Source: Nitrospira sp. CR1.1
GTDB taxonomy: Bacteria > Nitrospirota > Nitrospiria > Nitrospirales > Nitrospiraceae
DNA length: 64,000 bases
Direction: 5' to 3'
Assembly: GCA_014055465.1 (NCBI GenBank)
Contig: WIAF01000006.1
Coordinates: 1-64,000 of the forward strand
The position numbers and the translations under genes were made by a program. This document shows positions 9,013 through 18,999 of the stretch, piece by piece. Below the pieces are notes generated by a model. It was not told where the DNA came from, did not search any database, and was given only the letters and a program-made list of their open reading frames with translations. How positions within the stretch are numbered: position 1 is the first letter of the stretch; the number at the start of each line of letters is the position of its first letter.

Positions 9013-12000
9013 TCAGAACATGACGTACACGGAATCCGACACATCCTCTTCGAGGGTTTCCGTTGTCGCAAACTCCTGCCCGAGCTTTAGCAGACTGACA
9101 AGCACCGGTTGCAGGGCATCGGTGACCGGCCCCGGTGTCCAGGATTCGCTGATTGCTCGAGCCATGATTTCAGCGTTGAGTTTTGGCGAGTCCATCCCCG
9201 CGGGGATGGAGAAGATTGCCTTCGGCGACTGGTCATCGGTGACATCAGCCCAATTGGTAGCGCCTCGCGACCACACTGTCGAAATCCGGATAAAGCGCTG
9301 CCCCGACGGCGCCAGAGCGATCGGTGAAAACTGTCGTTGGTAAATCTGTCGCAGCCCTTTCATGAATCCGTCAGGCGTGTTTTGAGGCAAGGACCCAACC
9401 TGCTTTTCCAAATGCCCCTTTGTTTCCGGCCACCCGGGCTGCTCGCCCTTCATAAGCAAGCAATTGCCCAGAATCAGCACGTCCATTTCGGTTCGCATGA
9501 AGCAACGGTAGGCGTCATAAGGTGTGCACACGACAGGTTCGCCCCGTACGTTGAAAGAGGTATTCACAATGACCGCATAACCGGTCCGTTGCTCGAAGCT
9601 TTCGATCACATCGTAGTAGAGGGGATGATCCTCCCGACGGATCGTCTGAACACGGGCCGAGTAGTCCACGTGCGTCACGGCGGGGATGTCGCTTCGGGTT
9701 TGTTTGACGATCGATAGGAGATTGCTATTACCAGTCTCTCGAGGCGCCGGTTTGCGTCGGCCCTCCCTGACGGGGGCTACCAACAACATGTAGGGGCTCT
9801 CCCCGTCCAAATCAAAATATTCCCCGGCCTTCTCGGCCAGGACCGTCGGCGCAAAGGGACGGAAGGACTCCCGGTATTTGATCTTGAGATTGAGGGTCAC
9901 CTGCATGTCCTGGTTGCGGGCGTCACCCAAAATTGAGCGGGCTCCCAGGGAACGTGGACCAAACTCCATTCTGCCTGAGAAGTGTCCGACCACTTTCCCC
10001 TCTTCCAAGAGAGCGGCTACCGTACCAGCGCGCTCGTCACGGGACAGGGTGCGATACGGATACCCGTGTGTATCCAGAAACCCTTGAATCTCGCGGTCGG
10101 AAAATTCCGGCCCCCAGTAGGAGCCCCCCTGCGGTGAACGTGTTTTGCCGATGGACGAAGGTCGCCGGTCGAAATAATTATGGTGGGCGTCAAGAGCCGC
10201 CCCTAACGCCGCGCCGGCATCACCGGCTGCCGGTTGGATCCAGATATCCTCAAACGGACCCTCTCGTAGCAGTCGACCGTTGGCGACGCAATTCAGCGCA
10301 ACCCCTCCTGCCATACAGAGGTACTTTTCACCTGTGAGTGTATGGGCGTGCCTGGCCATGCGAAGGATTGCTTCCTCGGTGACCACCTGAATCGAACGGG
10401 CGATGTCCATCTCCCGCTGAGTAATCACCGATTCAGGCTCCCGCGCCGGGCCTCCGAACAGATCACCGAACCGGGGCTTCGTCATGGTCGGTTCTGATAG
10501 GAAAGCGAAGTATTCCAGGTTCAACTCCAGTGACCCATCTTCCTTCAAATCAACCAGGTTTTTGAGGATCGTGTCGACGTACTTTGGTTCACCGTACGGG
10601 GCGAGCCCCATCATTTTGTATTCACCCTCGTTAACCTTGAAACCGGTAAACTGCGTGAACGCGGAATACAAGAGTCCCAGGGAATGGGGGAAACACATCT
10701 GCTTCAGGATCTGAAGGCCGTTCTCCGTCCCGACACCGATCGAGGCAGTCGCCCACTCCCCGACCCCATCAACCACCAGGAGCGCCGCGCGCTTGAAGGG
10801 CGAGGGATAAAACGCACTGGCTGCGTGAGAACGGTGGTGCATCTCATTGAGGATCAGTCCGTCATAGCGGAGATAGCGGCGGATCAGTTGCGGCAGATGG
10901 AGTTTGTATCGAGCCCAAGAGGGGATCGCGCGCAACCAGGCTTCCTCCCCTTTCGGTGCGATGGCCAGCAAGGTATGCAGAATGCGCTCGAAGGTGAGAG
11001 AGGCATTGTCATAGTACACGACCGACGAAAGGTCGCTCTGATGAATCCCTCCCTCCTCCAAACAATAGTTGGCCGCGAGATGCGGAAACCCACGATCGTT
11101 CTTAATGCGGCTGAAGCGTTCCTCGTCCGCAGCGGCAATGATCTCGCCGTCCTTGATCAGCGCTGCGGCGGAGTTGTGATAGAAGCAGGACAGTCCGAGG
11201 ATGTATGTCGGCTTTCTGACCGGCGCCGTCTGGAGAGACCGGCTCACAGGCTTGTTCTTGGCCGGTTGAGGCAGAAGTCCGCGCGCCAGAATGTCTTCCT
11301 TCAGCAGGTGTGCAACCTGCTCATGGCCGAATGGTGAAAAATGGCTGTCATGGCGAAAGCTGAGACGCTCCCGTATCTCCTCAGGCAATGCAGCCAGGCG
11401 TGTAGTCACATCGGTCACGTGCAGCCCCCGCTCAGGCGCTTCCAGACTATTGAACAGATCTTGATACAGCGGCTTCAAGCCATGGAGGTAAAAGAAATAG
11501 GTTGGAATCGGGACGACTAGGAGCGGGATGGCAGATGTGTTCGCGTGAAAACGCTCGATGATGGCCCGCATCAACTTCCAGCCATCATGTCCCGCCGATG
11601 TGTATCCTTGGTACGGCTGAAATCCGCTCTTTCGGAGAAGATGCCCCCGTACTTTCTGAAGCCGGCTTTGGATGGACTCTCCGGCCCTATTCAACCATGG
11701 CAAACTTCGATAGAACTTACTGGACCGATCGACCCATCGGGCGAGACCGTTTCGAGCATCGGCAGTCATTTGAGCTGTGTCGACGCCCGGTCGATCCAAG
11801 GGGACGGGTACGTGGTTCAGTTGCAGGTGGTTTTCGTCCAGCGTGAAGTAGGGCTTCGGTACGAGTACGCGTTTCCCGGTCACACGATCGATGGACTCCC
11901 GGTGGGCGACCGTGATCCGTTGGATATTCTCCACGGTAATGCCGAGCACGATCAGATCCGCTTCAACTTCACGAGCAAACTCTTCAAAAATCAACAGTTG

Positions 12001-12318
12001 CTGATCCGTTCCGGACCCGGACATCCCATAGTTATATACCTCGACATCAAGTTCTTCGCCGAGGCGTTCCGGGAAACGTTGGTGGTTGTCACACCCGTCC
12101 CCGGCCGTATAGGAATCGCCGAAGAACAGGACGCGGCGGCGGCCATTGCGCGGTTTGGAGAATTCGATCTCTGACCGGAAGCCGAGCGAATTCGTCTTGA
12201 CGAAGTAGCCGCCCAATTCGTTCGGAATACGGGCCTTCAAACCAGGCACATACAAGAACCCGACACGAGGGTGATATTGGACCGTCATGCGATGGGTCGA
12301 TTGGCGCAGCAACATCAT
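9013..12318 (-). CDS. SGNH hydrolase-carbamoyltransferase (NodU/CmcH) fusion
   Basis: An unusually long 1101-residue protein. Residues 1-345 form an SGNH/GDSL domain with FFGDSYTAG (nucleophile Ser69) and DSHFSPFGH (324-332). From about residue 370 to 960 is a complete O-carbamoyltransferase of the NodU/CmcH/TobZ family: N-terminal kinase-like fold opening with YILGLSCFYHNSAAALI (His381), and the C-terminal domain with EFGPRSLGARSIL. About 135 further residues match nothing I recognise. The carbamoyl domain would move a carbamoyl group from carbamoyl phosphate through carbamoyl-AMP to a sugar hydroxyl. The SGNH part may act as a second acyl/carbamoyl esterase. The chain is open without a break, so the fusion looks genuine. 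ATG at 12318 has a CGGAG site upstream. Confidence 0.9.
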   Translation of the reverse strand: MMLLRQSTHRMTVQYHPRVGFLYVPGLKARIPNELGGYFVKTNSLGFRSEIEFSKPRNGRRRVLFFGDSYTAGDGCDNHQRFPERLGEELDVEVYNYGMSGSGTDQQLLIFEEFAREVEADLIVLGITVENIQRITVAHRESIDRVTGKRVLVPKPYFTLDENHLQLNHVPVPLDRPGVDTAQMTADARNGLARWVDRSSKFYRSLPWLNRAGESIQSRLQKVRGHLLRKSGFQPYQGYTSAGHDGWKLMRAIIERFHANTSAIPLLVVPIPTYFFYLHGLKPLYQDLFNSLEAPERGLHVTDVTTRLAALPEEIRERLSFRHDSHFSPFGHEQVAHLLKEDILARGLLPQPAKNKPVSRSLQTAPVRKPTYILGLSCFYHNSAAALIKDGEIIAAADEERFSRIKNDRGFPHLAANYCLEEGGIHQSDLSSVVYYDNASLTFERILHTLLAIAPKGEEAWLRAIPSWARYKLHLPQLIRRYLRYDGLILNEMHHRSHAASAFYPSPFKRAALLVVDGVGEWATASIGVGTENGLQILKQMCFPHSLGLLYSAFTQFTGFKVNEGEYKMMGLAPYGEPKYVDTILKNLVDLKEDGSLELNLEYFAFLSEPTMTKPRFGDLFGGPAREPESVITQREMDIARSIQVVTEEAILRMARHAHTLTGEKYLCMAGGVALNCVANGRLLREGPFEDIWIQPAAGDAGAALGAALDAHHNYFDRRPSSIGKTRSPQGGSYWGPEFSDREIQGFLDTHGYPYRTLSRDERAGTVAALLEEGKVVGHFSGRMEFGPRSLGARSILGDARNQDMQVTLNLKIKYRESFRPFAPTVLAEKAGEYFDLDGESPYMLLVAPVREGRRKPAPRETGNSNLLSIVKQTRSDIPAVTHVDYSARVQTIRREDHPLYYDVIESFEQRTGYAVIVNTSFNVRGEPVVCTPYDAYRCFMRTEMDVLILGNCLLMKGEQPGWPETKGHLEKQVGSLPQNTPDGFMKGLRQIYQRQFSPIALAPSGQRFIRISTVWSRGATNWADVTDDQSPKAIFSIPAGMDSPKLNAEIMARAISESWTPGPVTDALQPVLVSLLKLGQEFATTETLEEDVSDSVYVMF

Positions 12319-12521
12319 GATGAAGGACTCCGTGTTTTCAAGACAACCGTGAGCCTGAGTGAGATCGGAAGTGTCAAATGCGGACCCTGCACGCCGGTCC
12401 TAGACTGAGCATCCCCCGCAGTTTCTCCCGCCGCTGCGTGTGCTGGATCACGTGACAGGCCTGTTGCGGCACAGAAGATAACATCTGTGCCCCCATCGGT
12501 AAGCCCGGTGGCGGCCAAACC

Positions 12522-13820
12522 CTAGGAGGTTCTATAGAGAGGAGTTCGCCGCTCCGTGCCGAATGACGGAGAGACAATGCCTTGCGGCCATATCCAGCGA
12601 TGAGCGCCAACCAGCAAGCCCAAGGCCAGCGTAAATTCCTTCGCATAAATGTTATGGCTCACCATGGAAAACAGCATGATGGAGACACCGATCCCAACGA
12701 GGGCCAAGGCAGCCGCTTCTCGATTGGAATGGCGAGGGAGGCAACGATAGGTCTGCCAGAAGATCAATAGGAACGCCATGAGCCCCAAGATACCCCAGTA
12801 CAGCGTCACCTGCATGAAACAGTTATGAGCCCCGCTGACCCGGCCGCTATCGCTCGCAAATTCGGTGCGCCGGCCCCAATGTGTCCAAAAATTTCCGGCG
12901 CCGACACCAGTCAAGACATACTCGGGCAAATGATCGATGGCTGCCCCGTATACAAGGGCTCGCCCTTCCGTCTTACCTTCGTGCTTCTCAAACGTGAAGG
13001 ACATGCGAGACCAGACCGCCTGGGGAACCCACATCAGCACAGCCCCTACGAGGAGGACTGCGATGAGAATCCCCTTCCCATGCCTGAGGCCGAAGGCATA
13101 CATCACCGTCGCGCAGGAAGCGATGGCAATGGCGACGCCGCTCCGCGAGAGGGGGAGGAAGGCGCCCACCAGGCAAATTAGTCCACTGGCGATAAAGAAG
13201 CCACGAGGGAGCGTCGCCCGGGTGACCAATCCCCAGGACAGTGCGATAACGGACGCCTGCGCTGCGCCGAAGGCCATGTTATTTAAATTGGCCTGCAATG
13301 GGTTGTCTTCAAAGGCCGCGGCGCGAAGCTGGGAGGCCTGCTGAAAATCGGTCGCCGTCGCCGCGTTGAGCGCGCCGTAGGAAGTCATGAACAAGAGGAT
13401 CGATAACCACAATCCGGCAGCCAGATATCCATAACAGGCCATCCTGAGGGCCGGGAGGTCCCTGCAGAGAGAGGCCAGCAAAATCGCTCCAATGACCATT
13501 TGGGCCACACGAAGCAACTCATCGTAACTGTGATGAGGGTGTGTCCATTCCAGCAGAAAACCGACGGTCAAAAAGAGGTACGCGGCTATTAATGCCGGAT
13601 GTCCGACTGTCCTCAAAAGTTCAGGAAATCGATTCCACGCAACATAGACGGCAATGATGCCGAACAGAATAAATTGAAGGCTGAAGCCGGGAATGAACAG
13701 GAAATGGTTCTCCGTGGGCAATGCGACAATGGCCAGAAAAATAAGACCTTGTTCAAGGCCCGATGTAGGAGCGCCGCTCCAGGCGTTGCTCCGCACTGCG
13801 CTGGTTGACATAGTTGTCAC
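12522..13820 (-). CDS. O-antigen ligase/polymerase family membrane protein
   Basis: A 432-residue integral membrane protein with about ten to twelve hydrophobic segments. The large loop near residues 275-330 has the Wzy_C/WaaL signature: GRALVYGAAIDHL, then VLTGVGAGNFW and HNCFMQVTLYWG. Members either ligate a finished glycan to lipid A or polymerise repeat units in the periplasm. With an ABC exporter in the same locus, ligation would be the simpler role, but the sequence does not separate these. Its start overlaps the stop of the upstream glycosyltransferase by four bases (ATGA), indicating coupling. Confidence 0.82.
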   Translation of the reverse strand: MTTMSTSAVRSNAWSGAPTSGLEQGLIFLAIVALPTENHFLFIPGFSLQFILFGIIAVYVAWNRFPELLRTVGHPALIAAYLFLTVGFLLEWTHPHHSYDELLRVAQMVIGAILLASLCRDLPALRMACYGYLAAGLWLSILLFMTSYGALNAATATDFQQASQLRAAAFEDNPLQANLNNMAFGAAQASVIALSWGLVTRATLPRGFFIASGLICLVGAFLPLSRSGVAIAIASCATVMYAFGLRHGKGILIAVLLVGAVLMWVPQAVWSRMSFTFEKHEGKTEGRALVYGAAIDHLPEYVLTGVGAGNFWTHWGRRTEFASDSGRVSGAHNCFMQVTLYWGILGLMAFLLIFWQTYRCLPRHSNREAAALALVGIGVSIMLFSMVSHNIYAKEFTLALGLLVGAHRWIWPQGIVSPSFGTERRTPLYRTS

Positions 13821-14986
13821 TGGTACAACTTTCTGTCGTTCTTCTCGAGGATGGTGCGCAGACCCGCCGCCACAACCGGTGCATGGAATAGTCTTGCAGT
13901 CTGAAGGGCGTTCCGGACGAGCGAGGTCCGCAGATCGGCCTCCTCGCGCAGGCGCCGAACGGCCGCCAGGACGGCCTCTTCCTCAGGGGTGTCGACAACC
14001 AGCGCGCATTGATGCCTGCGCAGAAAACGCGTCAGGTAACAATCGGGGGGAGCATGGGCCAGGATCGGACGCCCACAAATAAGGTACTCGATCGTCTTCG
14101 TCGGAAAAATCGTGCGGTACTCTTCCTCAGACAAGCTTCCCTTAAAGCCATGAGCGAGGATCACGATATCTGCCTCGCTGAGACGACTGAGGACAAGATC
14201 TCGGGACACCGTTTCGTAGTGAACCCCCTGGCGAAGTATCCCGAGCTCATCCAGATACTGTTTCGGAGATCCGGAAAGTATGGTCAGCCGACTATCGATC
14301 CGGGCAATGGCGGACGAAACGCGAGTCGCCGCATCCGTGCAGGAGGCGTTAATGTTGCCGGACATCACGAACCGAACCGGTGACGCCGGATCGGACTGCG
14401 GAACAAACTCGGGAATGTCTTCATTAAAAGAATGAAGCAACGCTGAGCATGGCACCTCCGGATACCGTTCACGATAGAGCTCGACCATGCCTTCACTCAT
14501 CAAGAAAATGTGATCCGCTTCGTCGAAAACGCGCGATTGCAGCCATTGCGCGATTCGGTGATGGACACTGTTTAAAGCGCACTGCTCCACAAAGGTATTA
14601 TGGAAATAGGGATAGAGGTGCGCTTTGGTCAGTTTTGCCGTGAGATACCCGACAAACAGAAACTCTTCGTTCGGAAATACAACCAGGATGTTGGTACACC
14701 GGTGTTTCCTGGCGAGATACCAACTCCGGAACAATAACAACGGGAGCTGGCATCGTCGCCACCACCTTGCCCCTCGTCTCGCTGGTGGCCAGCCTCGGGT
14801 TATATAGACGATTTCAGGCCAATCCTCCTTCCAGCCCACCGAAGGCCGTTCGGAAGGTTTTTCCCCGACGACGATCATTTCCTCATGGGTGAACTGTTTC
14901 GCCAAATTTCCGACGATGATCGCCGACCCTGTTGTCTCCGGAGGAACACCCCACGAGATAAGCAGCACCTTTCCCATCCCGCTCAC
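13817..14986 (-). CDS. GT-B glycosyltransferase
   Basis: A 389-residue protein of the GT4-like group, more diverged than its neighbours. The N-terminus MGKVLLISWGVPPETTGSA carries the usual acceptor-site loop; the donor half has FPTKTIEYLICGRPILAHAP, where the conserved Glu and the KxxEYL pattern are recognisable. It overlaps both neighbours by four bases (ATGA with the methyltransferase upstream and with the ligase downstream), so the three are made as a unit. Sugar specificity cannot be read from sequence. Confidence 0.78.
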   Translation of the reverse strand: MSGMGKVLLISWGVPPETTGSAIIVGNLAKQFTHEEMIVVGEKPSERPSVGWKEDWPEIVYITRGWPPARRGARWWRRCQLPLLLFRSWYLARKHRCTNILVVFPNEEFLFVGYLTAKLTKAHLYPYFHNTFVEQCALNSVHHRIAQWLQSRVFDEADHIFLMSEGMVELYRERYPEVPCSALLHSFNEDIPEFVPQSDPASPVRFVMSGNINASCTDAATRVSSAIARIDSRLTILSGSPKQYLDELGILRQGVHYETVSRDLVLSRLSEADIVILAHGFKGSLSEEEYRTIFPTKTIEYLICGRPILAHAPPDCYLTRFLRRHQCALVVDTPEEEAVLAAVRRLREEADLRTSLVRNALQTARLFHAPVVAAGLRTILEKNDRKLYQ

Positions 14987-15840
14987 CTCCGGCCCTGTGC
15001 GCTTAGCTTTTGAAACACAAACTCATTGCAGCCGTGGGAGGCGGCATGGTTGATCCGTATCAAATCGAAGCCTTTTGGAGCCAGGTACGAGCGTACCTCA
15101 TCGACCGAAGCATACTCATACGGCAGGCCACCCAGCCAATCTTCGACATCACGAAAATAGCTCATGCCCCGGTTTTTGACATATTGCTGGAGAAAGCGAC
15201 GCGGATTCTGGCCGTGCAGCATCAGGCTGGTAAAGGTCTTGGTATGAAACCCAAGGAGCAACAATTTTTTAATCGGCGCCGGCGCCCAGTTATAGATGCG
15301 CTTGATAGTCAGCCATGTGCCGGAATGTTTCGTGCGATTATAAATCGCCAGAAGCAACATGCCGTCCTCTGCGACGCACCCCGCGACATGATCAATGGCT
15401 TCCCACATACTTCCCGTATGATGCGCGACTCCCCAACAACAGACAATATTCGCCGGCACGATCTTCAACGGCAGGTCGCGGTCGAGCAAAGAGTGCGTAT
15501 GGACTTCCCATCTGCTGGCATCCCGCGCGAATCGCGATCGCAGTTGTTCGGTGCATGCCACGGAACTGGGGTCAATATCGAACGAGACGACCTTCTCCGC
15601 GTTGAGACGAGAAGCCACGAGACTGGATAGTCCGCTGCCGCATCCGGCATCAAGAAAGCTGTACCCGGCGAGGCTTGTCAGCCCGGTGGATTCGACAAAC
15701 GAACGTTGGGCCGCCGTAATATGTCGTTCCTCGAGTCCCGAGACGTAAGCCAGCCAATTCTTTCCGAACGAGAAGTCGATCTGCTCACCACTTCTCGATG
15801 CGGCCTCATTGTTGACATACGTGGTGTCCTGGGCGTTCAT
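14983..15840 (-). CDS. class I SAM-dependent methyltransferase
   Basis: A 285-residue methyltransferase. Motif I is FLDAGCGSG (about residues 64-72), the acidic residue ending strand 2 is in VVSFDID, and motif IV is IVCCWGVAHHTG. It probably methylates a sugar residue of the glycan, possibly at a chain end. A strong AGAGGAGG site precedes the ATG at 15840. It begins a three-gene coupled set with the glycosyltransferase and ligase that follow, and comes directly after the broken epimerase gene. Confidence 0.8.
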   Translation of the reverse strand: MNAQDTTYVNNEAASRSGEQIDFSFGKNWLAYVSGLEERHITAAQRSFVESTGLTSLAGYSFLDAGCGSGLSSLVASRLNAEKVVSFDIDPSSVACTEQLRSRFARDASRWEVHTHSLLDRDLPLKIVPANIVCCWGVAHHTGSMWEAIDHVAGCVAEDGMLLLAIYNRTKHSGTWLTIKRIYNWAPAPIKKLLLLGFHTKTFTSLMLHGQNPRRFLQQYVKNRGMSYFRDVEDWLGGLPYEYASVDEVRSYLAPKGFDLIRINHAASHGCNEFVFQKLSAQGRR

Positions 15841-15896
15841 ATGGCCTCCTCTTGACCAGAAAGAGAGTCAAACTGTTCGATACAGACAGGATACGA

Positions 15897-16967
15897 TCAT
15901 CTCTCGGAGAGTAAGGGCACAGAAAGGCCGGTATCCAGTCGTTGTTTCCAAGAGGAACAGATTTCTTCCAGGATCGCCGGTAATGTCATCGTGAGGGCCC
16001 AAGATGGGTAGTGCGTTTGAATCTTGGAGAGGTCCGAGATGTAGCAGATGTGGTCTCCTTCCCGATTCCTGTCGGTGTACTCATAGGTCATGGATTTCCC
16101 CGTGATCTGTTCGACCATCTCGAACGCCTCCAGGATCGAACAAGAGTTGTTCCGCCAGCCACCCAGGTTGTATACCTCGCCGCACCGAGGCTTCTCTATG
16201 AAGTGATGGATGAACCTCGCCACATCGTACGAATGACTGTTGTCACGGACCTATTTGCCTTTATACCCATAGATCCGGTATAGGCCGCCGGTCAGGTTGA
16301 CCTTCACCAGGCAACTGAGAAAACCGTGAAACTCTACTCCCGAATGGTTCGGGCCGGTCAGGCAACCGCCCCGCAGGCAGCAGGTGGATAATCCGAAGTA
16401 TCGTCCGTACTCTTGCACCATCACGTCAGCCGCCACCTTCGACGCGCCGAAGAGAGAGTGTTTGGATTGATCGATCCGCATATCTTCTCGGATGCCACCA
16501 CGATCGCCGGCTTCGGCGTACTCCCAACACGACGAAAGCTCCACCAACGGCAGACCGTTCGGTGCGTCACCGTAAACCTTGTTGGTCGACATGTATACGA
16601 AGATGGCGGATGGCGGATGGCGCATAGCGCCGCACTGCATCAAGAAGATTGAGCGTGCCAACCGCGTTGACATCGAAATCGTCGAAGGGCCGGGAGGCAA
16701 GCAGGTCGTGACTCGGTTGGGCCGCGGCATGCACGATCGTGCCTGGGCGAAGTTCCTCAATGAAGGAAAGCACGCCAGCGCGATCGCGGATATCGAGTTC
16801 ATGGTGGCGGAAGTTGCGGCACTGGGTTTCGAGCCGCATCTGCTTCCGTCCGGTGTCTCCTCCCCGTCCGAAAAACCCGGCCCGCATGTTGTCCACGCCA
16901 GGGCGTCAACGTATCGCACCACCTCCGAACCGATGAGCTCGCTTGAGCCGGTCACAACGATCTTCAT
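15897..16967 (-). pseudogene. broken NAD-dependent sugar epimerase/dehydratase (CDP-paratose 2-epimerase-like)
   Basis: Pieces of one extended-SDR epimerase lie in two frames. The N-terminus [17 protein letters not shown] starts at 16967 and overlaps the upstream acyltransferase stop (ATGA). Near 16897-16905 several codons are missing and the frame shifts; the Rossmann continuation ([18 protein letters not shown]) runs in the second frame. At 16602-16622 a third copy of a 7-base repeat shifts it back, giving [10 protein letters not shown]. After YGYKGK a TAG at 16251-16253 interrupts the frame where the family usually has Gln (KQVRDN), and the C-terminal third (VYNLGGWRNN) runs on to 15897. 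The first glycine motif also has GSSELIG instead of GSSGLIG. Three independent lesions point to decay rather than read error. Confidence 0.85.
16602..16622. repeat. three tandem copies of 7-mer gatggcg
   Basis: Exact repeats at 16602-16608, 16609-16615 and 16616-16622. Removing one copy restores the reading frame [13 protein letters not shown] expected for the epimerase. The extra unit probably arose by replication slippage. Confidence 0.9.
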
Positions 16968-17605
16968 GGATCTTCCCGCACCCGTTCATTCTTACAAAGC
17001 GATGACCCTACGGCCACGGCGGGATTGCCAGCCACGATCTGACAGGCTCCGACGTCCCTGGTGACCACTGCGCCGGCGCCGATGACCGCGCCCCACCCCA
17101 CGGTCACCCCCTTTAAAATCATCGCACGCGCGCCGATAAACACGTCATCATGGATCATGACCGGAGCGCACCGTGCTGCATGCGTCGGATGCTGATGCCG
17201 CTGGTAGGGATCGACGGGATGAAAGTCGGTGTCCCAGATACAGGCCCCTGCCCCGATCATGACATGGCGGCCGATCGTGACCCGAACCCGAGCGGCGATT
17301 GACGCCCCTGACACGGCAGTTTCTTTCCCGATGGCAATCACACTTTCCGGCGTCAGTGCGGCGAGAATCGTCGGATGAGGCAGCCCGGCCGGGTTGCTAT
17401 TCACGCGGCTGAAGACACGCACTCCCTCTCCCAGAGCAATGGTTCCCCCGGGAGCCAAGGTAATGATCGGCCGTCCGATGAAGGAGCAGCCCTGGCCACA
17501 GGTCACCCCCAGCCAGCGCAGCCAGACGGGAGTACAAATGCGGTCCAGGAACAGCCGGAATGCCGTGTACGGACCCCGTATGACTCTGGTCAATCCCTGC
17601 TTCAT
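16964..17605 (-). CDS. hexapeptide-repeat (LbetaH) sugar O-acetyltransferase
   Basis: A 213-residue acyltransferase of the WcaF/LacA type. Repeated [LIV]GxxxxI hexads form a left-handed beta-helix, for example [15 protein letters not shown], and the late turn [18 protein letters not shown]. The C-terminal GAVVTRDV and VAGNPA motifs are standard for acetyl-CoA-dependent O-acetyltransferases. It would acetylate a sugar in the cytoplasm. It overlaps the epimerase remnant by four bases and follows the GT-B-like gene with a 35-base gap. Confidence 0.83.
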   Translation of the reverse strand: MKQGLTRVIRGPYTAFRLFLDRICTPVWLRWLGVTCGQGCSFIGRPIITLAPGGTIALGEGVRVFSRVNSNPAGLPHPTILAALTPESVIAIGKETAVSGASIAARVRVTIGRHVMIGAGACIWDTDFHPVDPYQRHQHPTHAARCAPVMIHDDVFIGARAMILKGVTVGWGAVIGAGAVVTRDVGACQIVAGNPAVAVGSSLCKNERVREDP

Positions 17606-17640
17606 CGGAACTCGTTTCGGCGTGTCATGGAGTCATTCGA

Positions 17641-18999
17641 TCACATGACGGTACAGGTATCGGCCTGGGTCACGAGAAAATCGGCGACCGCCTGTGTCGC
17701 ACGCCCGTGATTGACAAAGACCGTTTCAGCCAGATTGGGTGCGTGATCCTGCAGTGCCTTACCCTGGAGCGCCTGCTCGATCATGGCACAAAGCTGATTC
17801 GCTGAACCGATTCGTTGAGCCAGGCCTTCCTGCCAGTTCGTTGCCAACTCCGGCCAACCATCGGCGTGAAAGTGCCAGACCGGCTTCTGGTACAACAACG
17901 CGTCCAGCATGGCGGTGGAACAGAGCGAAGCCACGCAATCACAACCATCCAAGAGGAGCGCAAACTCAGGACAATCCTTTGTGATCACCAGATGCGAATT
18001 TGGACGATAGAGCGACCCATCCTCGTTCGGATGGAGGCGCACAATGATATTGATCCGGCCCCGGTATCGTTCCGCTGCGGCCTCGAGCCATTGCACGCAT
18101 TCGCCCGGAGCTGATCCATTCCGGGACAGATCGTTGCCATTGGAGAAGAAGGCAATGGTCGGCTTGTCTTCAAGCGACAGACTCCTGAGCAGCTGCCGCT
18201 TTGCCTGGCCGTTGGGGGCCGGCCGCATAGCATCGTGTCTCGGGCTCCCGAGCGCCTCCAGCCGTCGGCGATCCGTGCCCAGGCTGGTGAGGGTTTCACT
18301 GGAGGACCGTCCCCAGGTGCACATCCGGTCGGCCAGCATCGGAATATAGAACGGTTGCAGCACACCGTGTTGCAACAGGACAGTTCGCATCTGTTTAGCC
18401 TGGGCAGAGACCAAGAGCGCGGCTCCGCCGATCAATTGCGTGGAGGCCGTGACGACCACACGAGGCCTGGTGGCATCAAGAATCTGATCCACTTCATTCA
18501 GGAGGCCCTGTACATCGGCGCAGGCGTTGAAGAACCAACGGGCCAGCGCCGGTTGCGCCAGATTCGTCTCTGCCTGGCAAAGGGCCTCCCAGGCCTGCTT
18601 CGTCCAGGCGGGAAGGAAGAACACACTCGGGAACCGAAGCGTCACAGAGGAAGGAGGCAGATCAGCGGGACCGTTCATCGAGACGAGTCGGACATTCTCG
18701 CCGCGGGAGGTGAGCTCGTGAAATACGGGCAACAACGATTCACGAATCACCTCACGGGTTCCCTCGATCCAGATCAAAATATCGCATGGCCGACACGCGC
18801 CGGCGCTGTGCCCCCGGCGGACCAGAGGGCGGAGCCACTGCTTCGCGGACTCACGCCAGCCAAAGGGTCTCGGCTGGACCAGCAAATCCCTAAAGATGAA
18901 TTGACGCAACGGCTCAAGTTGGGGAAACCGCTCGAAGACCCGACGCGTGTTCGCCGCGAACTCAAGATACCGTTGATCGAGATTCTGCTGTGTAGTCAT
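17641..18999 (-). CDS. GT-B-fold protein, capsule-synthesis glycosyltransferase-like
   Basis: A 452-residue protein that looks like the C-terminal GT-B type of capsule polymerases and CDP-glycerol phosphotransferase relatives. Visible are VVVTASTQLIGG, VLLQHGVLQPFYIPMLAD (the 'HG' loop), VIVRLHPNED and CDCVASLCSTAMLDAL (the 'STA.LDA' donor-site block). These match proteins that bind a nucleotide diphosphate sugar. It shares this architecture with the neighbouring gene at 18962-20443 but is not a close copy. The start overlaps the upstream stop by 38 bases. Product and acceptor unknown. Confidence 0.6.
   Translation of the reverse strand: MTTQQNLDQRYLEFAANTRRVFERFPQLEPLRQFIFRDLLVQPRPFGWRESAKQWLRPLVRRGHSAGACRPCDILIWIEGTREVIRESLLPVFHELTSRGENVRLVSMNGPADLPPSSVTLRFPSVFFLPAWTKQAWEALCQAETNLAQPALARWFFNACADVQGLLNEVDQILDATRPRVVVTASTQLIGGAALLVSAQAKQMRTVLLQHGVLQPFYIPMLADRMCTWGRSSSETLTSLGTDRRRLEALGSPRHDAMRPAPNGQAKRQLLRSLSLEDKPTIAFFSNGNDLSRNGSAPGECVQWLEAAAERYRGRINIIVRLHPNEDGSLYRPNSHLVITKDCPEFALLLDGCDCVASLCSTAMLDALLYQKPVWHFHADGWPELATNWQEGLAQRIGSANQLCAMIEQALQGKALQDHAPNLAETVFVNHGRATQAVADFLVTQADTCTVM

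Noticed and set aside
16251-16967. Annotation as an intact 238-residue epimerase
   Set aside because: The middle of that frame is unrelated to the family, which continues in another frame, and the C-terminus follows the TAG in the same frame.
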